From the NCBI GenBank assembly GCA_030654225.1, contig JAURXY010000007.1, positions 1-32,217 of the forward strand: a stretch of DNA of 32,217 nt, read 5' to 3'. Shown in pieces: positions 17,853-24,644 of this stretch. The position numbers and the translations under genes were made by a program. How positions within the stretch are numbered: the stretch's first letter is position 1; each line of letters begins with the position of its first letter. Under the pieces are notes generated by a model. That model saw nothing but the letters and a program-made list of their open reading frames with translations. It did no database searches and was not told the origin of the DNA. This DNA is from a bacterium. GTDB lineage: Bacteria > Patescibacteriota > Minisyncoccia > Moranbacterales > UBA2206.

Positions 17853-18153
17853 TTTAATCAGAAGACAGATTCTTTCGGCTGGTTTTTCAGGTGAAATTAT
17901 CGTCTCAGATAATCGAGACGAACAGAGGCGAAAGATAATTAGCTATCAGCCCGAATTGATTATTATTGGAACCAAAAACGGCGGAGTAGATATTATAAAA
18001 TTCTGCCAGAAAAAATCATCCAGAACAAGTATTTTTATCTATTCAGGAAGTGTCAATGCACGAGATTTGGCGATGAATCTTTGTGTTGCTGCTTTTTTGG
18101 CAAAGCCTGCTGGAAAAGATGAAATCATTGAAGTAGTTAAGGGGCTACTCTAA
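17806..18153 (+). CDS. Response-regulator receiver-like protein lacking a clear phospho-acceptor Asp
   Basis: GVILVAYLDSAANDLIRRQILSAGFSGEIIVSDN...PELIIIGTKNGGVDIIKFCQKK...IFIYSG...AAFLAKPAGKDEIIEVVKGLL. Confidence 0.6.
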   Translation: MSGVILVAYLDSAANDLIRRQILSAGFSGEIIVSDNRDEQRRKIISYQPELIIIGTKNGGVDIIKFCQKKSSRTSIFIYSGSVNARDLAMNLCVAAFLAKPAGKDEIIEVVKGLL

Positions 18154-18185
18154 AAATCCCGATTTCTGAAAACTTCAGAAGAGGT

Positions 18186-18223
18186 GCTTCGTTGCGGAAC
18201 ATTGCAACGGGCGCCTTTTTGTT
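18186..18223 (+). terminator. Intrinsic terminator
   Basis: aggtgcttcgttgcggaacattgcaacgggcgccttttt. Confidence 0.75.
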
Positions 18224-18289
18224 TATCTTAAAAAAGAGTAAAATAAATATAGTGGTAGTTTAATGTAGTAATTTAAGTCTTGAGACTGG

Positions 18290-18309
18290 ATTCCCGTTTT
18301 CACGGGAAT
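18290..18309. repeat. ATTCCC-N8-GGGAAT hairpin repeat immediately upstream of recO
   Basis: attcccgttttcacgggaat inside ctggattcccgttttcacgggaatgaca; same format as the Neisseria dRS3 consensus. Confidence 0.85.
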
Positions 18310-18318
18310 GACAAGGAT

Positions 18319-19044
18319 ATGGAATATAAATATAATGCGATTGTGTTGAATAAGATTGATACGGGGGAAACTGATCGAGTGTATGTGGTTTATACTCGAG
18401 AAGCTGGGCGGATTTTGGCGCGGGCGATTGGGGTCAAAAAGCCCAATGCTAAATTGGCGGGCAATTTGGAATCTATAACCCAATGTGAAATTTTTTTGGT
18501 CAAAGGCAAGGGTCGAGGCAATATCACAGGTGTAATCCCAACGGAAAATTTTTTGGCGATTAAAAAAGATGTCGATGCTTTGGAAAAAGTTTTTGGAGTG
18601 ATGAAAATTTTCAATCGTTTGATGACGCAGGAAGAAAAGGATGAAAAAACTTTCCAACTTTTATTGGATTATCTGCTAGTCATGGAAAAAGAAGCGGGTG
18701 AGAAAGAAAAAGATATTTTGAAATTTGATGTTTATACTTTGGGTTTTATTTTCAAACTTTTGCAAAATTTGGGATATAAACAAGAAGTCAAAAAATGTGC
18801 TGTTTGCTCGGGTAAGCTAGTTTCAGGAGAAAACTATTTTAGCGCCCAAATGGGCGGGATAATTTGTCCAAATTGTTCCAAGCAAGAGACAAAAAAAATC
18901 AAAATAAATGATGAGGCGGTAAAATTCATTCGCATTGTGCTGGAAAATAAAATGGAAAATCTCGGCAAGATAAAGCTGGAAAAGAAGAATTTGAACAATT
19001 TGAAAATTATTGCCAATGAAGTGGTGCGGTGGATAGCGAATTAA
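18319..19044 (+). CDS. recO: DNA repair protein RecO
   Basis: MEYKYNAIVLNKIDTGETDRVYVVYTREAGRILARAIGVKKPNAKLAGNLESIT; CAVCSGKL...CPNC zinc pair. The track start at 18280 translates the upstream repeat. Confidence 0.9.
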   Translation: MEYKYNAIVLNKIDTGETDRVYVVYTREAGRILARAIGVKKPNAKLAGNLESITQCEIFLVKGKGRGNITGVIPTENFLAIKKDVDALEKVFGVMKIFNRLMTQEEKDEKTFQLLLDYLLVMEKEAGEKEKDILKFDVYTLGFIFKLLQNLGYKQEVKKCAVCSGKLVSGENYFSAQMGGIICPNCSKQETKKIKINDEAVKFIRIVLENKMENLGKIKLEKKNLNNLKIIANEVVRWIAN

Positions 19045-19064
19045 AATTCAAAAATAATTGCAGA

Positions 19065-19116
19065 AAAAGTTGAGCTTTAGGGTGGAGCCTAAACTTTTCG
19101 AAAAGCTCAACTTTAG
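19065..19116. repeat. 52-bp palindromic intergenic repeat, copy B
   Basis: Identical to 625-676; a further ~20 bp upstream is also similar. Confidence 0.9.
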
Positions 19117-19191
19117 AGAATCGAGGATTGTATTGTTAAAAACCAAAAAATCTAGTATTATGGTAGTGTAAAGAAATAAAATATTAAGCCT

Positions 19192-21090
19192 ATGTCATTG
19201 CAAGATATTAAAAATAATCTATACAAAAAAGAAGCGCCGGAGAATTTATCGGAGCATGAAATCAGTCAATATGATCCGTCGCTTGCCAAAGACACTGGCG
19301 AGATGAATAAGGGTGAAAAGGATTTATGGGCAAAAAAAACCGGACTGGATAAAACCGAAAAAAAAGCCATCAAAAAAGGTGTGATTGCTTTTGGGATTGT
19401 TATGGGGATAATTATCGCGATAGCAATTTTTGCATTGATTCGGCAAATGCTTTTTCAATCGGGCAATTCCACAGTTGAAATTTCTGGTCCAACACAAGTC
19501 AACAGTGGCAAGCTTTTGACTTATGAAATAAATTATAAAAATAATAATCGCTTAAATATAAAAAATGCGGTTTTGCGCGTGAGTTATCCGGAAAATTTCA
19601 AGCCGGAAAATAATCCTGATTTCAAAATTGAAAGCCTTACTTCGGGAAGTTTTGATATCGGAACAATCAAAGGAAAAACTCAAGGGAAAATTGTTTTGAA
19701 CGGAAAAGCCTATAGCCCAAAAGGAGCACTTATTTATCTCAAGGCCGCACTGTCATATAATCCTGCGGGTTATTCCAGTCAATTCCAAGCCAATCAACAA
19801 TTAGGGATAAATGTTAATTCAGCTCCAATCACCTTGGAATTGCTGGCTCCGCAAAATGTTTCCAGTGGCGACGCAATTGACTATCAAATAAACTATCGAA
19901 ATGATGGAGGGGAAACGATGAATAATTTGGTAGTCAAGATTGAATATCCCGATCAATTCACTTTTTCTTCATCCAGTCCGAAAACTTCAAGAGAAAATAA
20001 TGTCTGGGACATTGGAAGTCTTTCTGCTGGACAAAGCGGAAAAATTGTGGTGAGTGGAAAATTGGAAGGGGAAAGAGATAATATTAAAAAAGTAAAAGCC
20101 AGCATTGGAGTTTCACAGCAGAATGAATTTGTGGCATATAACAGTGAAAGTACAGACACAAAAATGGTTTTTTCTCCGTTATTGATAGCGCAAGCGGTTA
20201 ATGGAAAGGAAAATATCAATGTGAATGCGGGCGATACTTTGGGTTTTGAAATTGTTTATAAAAATAATGGAAGCTTGGGATTGCGAGATGTGATCATCAC
20301 CGAAAAAATAGATAGTTCTGTTTTGGACTATTCATCTTTGAAACTCAAAAATGGTAGTTTTGATGTGGATAGCAAGACAATTACTTGGAAAGCTTCTGAC
20401 ATAAAAGAATTAGCTAGTTTAGGGGCTAATCAAAGCGGAAAAATATCTTTTTCTATAAAAATAACTGATACTTTGCCAATAGGAGAAGAAAAGGATAAGA
20501 ATTTTGTCATTAGTAGCGTTGCTAAAATCGATAGTCCGGATGTGCCAACGCCTATTTCTATGAACAAAATAATTTCTAGTAATACTATAAATATGAAAGT
20601 CAATTCTAGAGTAGCAGTGGATGTTAAGGGATATTATACTGATCAAAGTATTCAAAATTTCGGTCCAATTCCGCCAAAAGTTGGACAGGAAACAACTTAC
20701 ACGATTCATTGGAAAGTTTTCAATATTTCTAATGATGTTTCTGGTGCTAAGGTTTTTGCAGTATTGCCAACCAATGCGCAGATGACGGGGAAAATTTTTC
20801 CAGAAGATGCAAATTTAGAATATAATTCTAGAACTAACGAAATGGTGTGGACAATTGGGAATATGAAATCGGGTACGGGACTTCTTTTTCCTTCACCCGA
20901 AGTAGCTTTTCAAGTAAAGATAAAACCATCACCCGATCAAGTCGGAAGAGATGTGGGTATTTTAGGAAAGACAACTATATCAGCCAAAGATCTTTTTACG
21001 GAGGATAATCTTGTGGGAACGGCTGGAGAAAAAACTACCAATCTTTTGGAGGATAATTCTGTGGCGAATGGAATTCGAGTGGTGAACTAG
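19192..21090 (+). CDS. Single-TM protein with repeated DUF11-like/Ig-like extracellular domains
   Basis: TM GVIAFGIVMGIIIAIAIFALIRQML; repeats of type GPTQVNSGKLLTYEINYKNNN..VLRVSYPENF.. Confidence 0.8.
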   Translation: MSLQDIKNNLYKKEAPENLSEHEISQYDPSLAKDTGEMNKGEKDLWAKKTGLDKTEKKAIKKGVIAFGIVMGIIIAIAIFALIRQMLFQSGNSTVEISGPTQVNSGKLLTYEINYKNNNRLNIKNAVLRVSYPENFKPENNPDFKIESLTSGSFDIGTIKGKTQGKIVLNGKAYSPKGALIYLKAALSYNPAGYSSQFQANQQLGINVNSAPITLELLAPQNVSSGDAIDYQINYRNDGGETMNNLVVKIEYPDQFTFSSSSPKTSRENNVWDIGSLSAGQSGKIVVSGKLEGERDNIKKVKASIGVSQQNEFVAYNSESTDTKMVFSPLLIAQAVNGKENINVNAGDTLGFEIVYKNNGSLGLRDVIITEKIDSSVLDYSSLKLKNGSFDVDSKTITWKASDIKELASLGANQSGKISFSIKITDTLPIGEEKDKNFVISSVAKIDSPDVPTPISMNKIISSNTINMKVNSRVAVDVKGYYTDQSIQNFGPIPPKVGQETTYTIHWKVFNISNDVSGAKVFAVLPTNAQMTGKIFPEDANLEYNSRTNEMVWTIGNMKSGTGLLFPSPEVAFQVKIKPSPDQVGRDVGILGKTTISAKDLFTEDNLVGTAGEKTTNLLEDNSVANGIRVVN

Positions 21091-21097
21091 GGGGGCT

Positions 21098-21240
21098 GAA
21101 GATTATTATTAAAAATTAAAAAATAACTCGAATACGATTTTTCTAACCAAAAATTTTCTCGGTCAACGGCGGAAAGAGAAAATTTTTGGATAAAAATCGC
21201 ATTCTCAGGCAGGATTTTTTATTTTTTAATAATAATCTTC
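21098..21240. repeat. ~143-bp long inverted repeat upstream of tgt
   Basis: gaagattattattaaaaa...ccaaaaattttctcggtcaacggcggaaagagaaaatttttgg...ttaataataatcttc. Confidence 0.88.
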
Positions 21241-21263
21241 TTGTAAATAAGAAAAGACGGTAT

Positions 21264-22421
21264 ATGTTTGAGATAATTTCGAAAAAACCCGATAGTCGAG
21301 TGGGGAAAATTAGAACCAAAAACGGAGAAGTGAACACTCCGTTTTTTATGCCTGATGCGACGCGTGGATTTGTGCGCTCAATTGACAATGAAATTTTAGA
21401 AAAGATTGGTTTGGAAGCGATTCTCATCAATACTTACCATTTGTTTTTGAATCCGGGGATGGAAATAATCAAGGAAGCTGGAGACGCGCATAATTTTATG
21501 AATTGGCCCAAGCCCCTACTTAGCGATTCTGGCGGATATCAGGTTTTTTCTTTGATTCATAAAAATCCAAAACTTGGAAAAATTACTGACAACGAAGTTA
21601 TTTTTTGCTCGCCAACTGATGGCTCAAAACATATCTTGACGCCGGAAATTGCCATTCAAATTCAATTTGATTTGGGGGTGGATATGATGGTTTGCTTAGA
21701 TGATCCACCACCTAATGATTATCCGCGCGAAAAAATTGCGCAGGCAGTTGAGCGGACAATTCGTTGGGCGAAGAGGTGTAAAGATGAATATGAAAAACAA
21801 ATAAAGGAAAGAAAAATATCTGAGGCGGATAGACCGTTGATTTTTGGGGTTATTCAGGGTGGGGAATATTTAAATTTGCGAAAACATTGTACCGAGGAGC
21901 TGGTGAAGATTGGCTTCGATGGCTATGGTTTTGGTGCGAGACATATTGATGCGCAGGGAAATTTTATGGAAGAGGTATTGCGAGAAACCGCCAGCTTTAT
22001 TCCTGAAAATGCTTTGCGTTTTGCTTTGGGAGTGGGAACGCCCGAGGATATTGTGAAATGTTATAGCTTCGGCTGGGATATGTTTGATTGTGTGATTCCG
22101 ACTAGAGAAGGGCGACACGGAAGGCTTTTTATTAGAAATGTAAAGACGCTATTAATCGCGTCTCTACAAAGCGAAGAAAATTTTTACGAAACAATCAATA
22201 TTAATAATGGAAAATATAAAAATGATTTTTCGCGAGTTGACGAGAATTGTGATTGTATGTTATGCAAGAATCACACCAAAGCGTATTTGCACCATCTTTT
22301 TTCTTCCAAGGAAATGCTCGGAATGAGACTGGCCGCGATTCATAATTTGAAGTTTTATGCGGATTTACTGGAGGCACTCCGAAATAGTGTAAATTCGAAA
22401 AAAATTGAACTCAAACCTTAA
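21264..22421 (+). CDS. tgt: tRNA-guanine transglycosylase
   Basis: TPFFMPDATRGFVRSID, LLSDSGGYQVFSL, GVIQGGEYLNLRKHC, ALGVGTPEDIVKCYSFGWDMFDCVIPTREGRHGRLF, CDCMLC zinc site. Start moved to MFEIISKK because upstream codons lie in the hairpin. Confidence 0.96.
   Translation: MFEIISKKPDSRVGKIRTKNGEVNTPFFMPDATRGFVRSIDNEILEKIGLEAILINTYHLFLNPGMEIIKEAGDAHNFMNWPKPLLSDSGGYQVFSLIHKNPKLGKITDNEVIFCSPTDGSKHILTPEIAIQIQFDLGVDMMVCLDDPPPNDYPREKIAQAVERTIRWAKRCKDEYEKQIKERKISEADRPLIFGVIQGGEYLNLRKHCTEELVKIGFDGYGFGARHIDAQGNFMEEVLRETASFIPENALRFALGVGTPEDIVKCYSFGWDMFDCVIPTREGRHGRLFIRNVKTLLIASLQSEENFYETININNGKYKNDFSRVDENCDCMLCKNHTKAYLHHLFSSKEMLGMRLAAIHNLKFYADLLEALRNSVNSKKIELKP
22140..22167. repeat. 28-bp palindrome inside tgt
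   Basis: GTAAAGACGCTATTAATCGCGTCTCTAC; translated VKTLLIASL. Confidence 0.88.
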
Positions 22422-22507
22422 ATTTTCTTGCCAAAATTATCTTGACAAGCAACGGCGGAACAAAATAATTTTGGAGAAAATTTAGGTTTTCGAACAGTAA
22501 TTTTTTT
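22398..22507. repeat. ~110-bp inverted repeat overlapping tgt 3' end
   Basis: aaaaaaattgaactcaaaccttaaattttcttgccaaaattatcttg...caaaataattttggagaaaatttaggttttcgaacagtaattttttt. Confidence 0.85.
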
Positions 22508-22542
22508 CTAATTTATATTATTTCTCCGTTTTATAAAAAATA

Positions 22543-23922
22543 ATGAAAAATTCAATTAATAATAATAATAAAATAGAATTACTTGCGCCGGCGGGCTTGC
22601 CTCGCCAAAGCAAAAAAAAGGCAAAAGTCGAATTACTTGCGCCGGCGGGAAGTTTGGAAAAAATGAAATACGCCTTTGCTTATGGCGCGGATGCGGTGTA
22701 TTTTGGGGTGCCGGATTTTTCACTTCGGGTGCGGGTTAATAAATTTAGTGAACAGGATATTTTGAAAGCGGTTTCCTATGCTCATAAATTAAAAAAGAAA
22801 ATTTATGTGACGCTCAACATTTATGCGCATAATCAACATTTGAAAAAAATCGAAAAACATTTAAAATTCTTAAAAAAGATAAAGATTGACGGAATAATCG
22901 CCAGCGATCCTGGCATAATAAATCTGGTAAAAAAATATTTGCCCAATGTGGACATTCATCTTTCCACCCAAGCCAATGCGACCAACTTTGAAGCGGTGAA
23001 ATTTTGGCGAGACTTGGGAGTGAAAAGAATAATTTTAGCACGCGAAGTGACTCTCAAGGAAATTGAAGAAATTTCCAAAAAAGTGAAAGGAATTGAGTTG
23101 GAATATTTTGTTCACGGCGCAATGTGCATGAGTTATTCCGGCCGATGCATTCTTTCCAAATGGATGAATGGCAAAAGTGCTAATTTGGGGGATTGCACAC
23201 AGCCGTGTCGGTGGGAATATAAGACAATGATCAAGGATCAAGAATCAATGATCAATAAATTCAAAAAACTTAAAATAAAAGATGAAAAAGACAGATACGA
23301 GATGGATATTGAGGAGGATCGGCATGGGACATATTTTTTCAATAGTTATGATATGAATCTGATTTCATATATGGAAGAATTAGTTAGCGCCGGAATAAGT
23401 TCCATGAAAATTGAAGGACGAGCAAAAAGTGTTTATTATGTCGCCGTGGTGACGCGCGCATATCGAAAAGTAATTGATGCCATCATAGAGACGCATTGCA
23501 ATGCGTCTGTACGAAAGAAAATAATTTTGGAGCAAAAAAAAGAATTGGATAATTTGGTGCATCGTGGATATTCAACGGGTTTTCTTTTAGGTCAAGAGCC
23601 GGCACACAATTTTTCCGGAAAACTTTTTGGTACCAAAGTTGAATTTGTGGGTGAGGTGAGAGGCGTGGAAGGAAAATTAAATATCATGAAAATTCATAAT
23701 GCAGTTTTGAGGCAGGACAAAATTGAAGCGATTACGCCGGAAAAAAATATTGCGCTCAAAATCAAAAAAATATTCAATGACCAGAAAAAAGAAATTGACG
23801 AGGCGCATGGTGGACACAAAAAATTATATTATTTTGAATTCGACAAAGTTTTGCCGGAGGGGGGTTTAATTAGGAGAAAAATAGTTTTACGAAATACGAA
23901 ATGTTTAAAAATATTAAAATAA
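22543..23922 (+). CDS. U32-family peptidase
   Basis: VELLAPAGSLEKMKYAFAYGADAVYFGV, VDIHLSTQANATN, EYFVHGAMCMSYSGRCILS, GDCTQPCRWEY, SMKIEGRAKSVYYVA. Confidence 0.94.
   Translation: MKNSINNNNKIELLAPAGLPRQSKKKAKVELLAPAGSLEKMKYAFAYGADAVYFGVPDFSLRVRVNKFSEQDILKAVSYAHKLKKKIYVTLNIYAHNQHLKKIEKHLKFLKKIKIDGIIASDPGIINLVKKYLPNVDIHLSTQANATNFEAVKFWRDLGVKRIILAREVTLKEIEEISKKVKGIELEYFVHGAMCMSYSGRCILSKWMNGKSANLGDCTQPCRWEYKTMIKDQESMINKFKKLKIKDEKDRYEMDIEEDRHGTYFFNSYDMNLISYMEELVSAGISSMKIEGRAKSVYYVAVVTRAYRKVIDAIIETHCNASVRKKIILEQKKELDNLVHRGYSTGFLLGQEPAHNFSGKLFGTKVEFVGEVRGVEGKLNIMKIHNAVLRQDKIEAITPEKNIALKIKKIFNDQKKEIDEAHGGHKKLYYFEFDKVLPEGGLIRRKIVLRNTKCLKILK
22576..22649. repeat. 20-bp direct repeat spaced 54 bp apart at the U32 N-terminus, enclosing a short inverted repeat
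   Basis: gaattacttgcgccggcggg at 22576 and near-exactly (cgaattacttgcgccggcggg) at 22630; between them cTTGCCTcgccaaagcaaaaaaaAGGCAAaag. Confidence 0.85.
23485..23512. repeat. 28-bp palindrome inside U32 peptidase gene
   Basis: ATAGAGACGCATTGCAATGCGTCTGTAC; translated IETHCNASV. Confidence 0.9.
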
Positions 23923-23926
23923 AAAT

Positions 23927-24151
23927 ATGAAATTGGGAAAATACTTGCATTATAAAAACAAGTTTTATGAAGTGATTGGGGAAGCGAGGCACAGCGAAAC
24001 ATTGGAAAAACTTGTGGTTTATTATTCGCTTGATAAAAATTTTAAGCGAAAATCTCTTTGGATTCGGCCGAAAAAAATGTTTTTGGAAAAGGTGGAAGTT
24101 TCTGGCAAAAAAGTGCCGAGGTTTAAGTTTATTTCGGCAAAAATTGACTAA
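23927..24151 (+). CDS. DUF1653-like small protein
   Basis: MKLGKYLHYKNKFYEVIGEARHSETLEKLVVYYSLDKNF....LWIRPKKMFLEKVEVSGKKVPRFKFI. Confidence 0.85.
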   Translation: MKLGKYLHYKNKFYEVIGEARHSETLEKLVVYYSLDKNFKRKSLWIRPKKMFLEKVEVSGKKVPRFKFISAKID

Positions 24152-24252
24152 TACGAATTTATTTGTTAGATTCTAGATAGAATTTTTCTTTAAAAATTTT
24201 ACTGTAAGGAATATTTTTTTCACAAAACCTTATAATTAAGGAGGATTGTAAA

Positions 24253-24396
24253 ATGTCCAAAAAAGAACCCAGAGAGGATGAGGCAGAAAGACCAAAAATT
24301 TTCAAAAGACCTCGAAAAAAAATTCCTCAGTTTGTTAATATCCTTGGTTCAGATCGATCTGGTGGAGTTCGACCAGACATTAAAAGATTAAGATGA
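24253..24396 (+). CDS. 47-aa basic small protein
   Basis: aaggaggattgtaaaATG; MSKKEPREDEAERPKIFKRPRKKIPQFVNILGSDRSGGVRPDIKRLR*. Not in the ORF track. Confidence 0.6.
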   Translation: MSKKEPREDEAERPKIFKRPRKKIPQFVNILGSDRSGGVRPDIKRLR

Positions 24397-24399
24397 GCT

Positions 24400-24624
24400 C
24401 TTGACTTATGTGCTTGTATTCAGGAGCGTTGCACTGTCGAAAGTGTCGCCAAACGGCGATGCTAGGGTGTTGCTCTGCACCCACTTGTTTAGGCGCCAAT
24501 AAGGCGCTCGGGGAAAACTTACAATGAAGGACGTCCGGCGGTCCAAAAAAAGTTGTTCCCCAAAATACCTTGCCCTTGAATGGGCTGCCGGCCAAGGACT
24601 TCGATCCTTGCGCCGGCATTTTTT
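24400..24624 (+). ncRNA. Candidate structured ncRNA (multi-hairpin, own terminator), or structured 3' UTR of the 47-aa ORF
   Basis: GC-rich for the window; at least six hairpins including GGGGAA-AACTT.../AAGTTgTTCCCC and terminator TGCCGGCcAAGGActtcgaTCCTTgcGCCGGCATTTTTT. Confidence 0.6.
24586..24624 (+). terminator. Strong intrinsic terminator
   Basis: tgccggccaaggacttcgatccttgcgccggcatttttt. Confidence 0.9.
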
Positions 24625-24644
24625 ATTTCTTAAAAATTAACTAT

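Noticed and set aside
18280-18318. N-terminal extension of RecO from TTG at 18280
   Set aside because: Encodes LDSRFHGND from a dispersed hairpin repeat; RecO homology begins at MEYKYNAIVL (18319).
21186-21263. N-terminal extension of Tgt (MDKNRILRQDFLFFNNNLLVNKKRRY)
   Set aside because: Lies in the right arm of the upstream inverted repeat; the Tgt family starts at about MFEIISKK.
24380-24619. 79-aa minus-strand ORF (MPAQGSKSLAGSPFKG...)
   Set aside because: It runs antisense through the hairpin chain and terminator; composition reflects stems rather than a protein. A structured RNA on the plus strand explains the region better.
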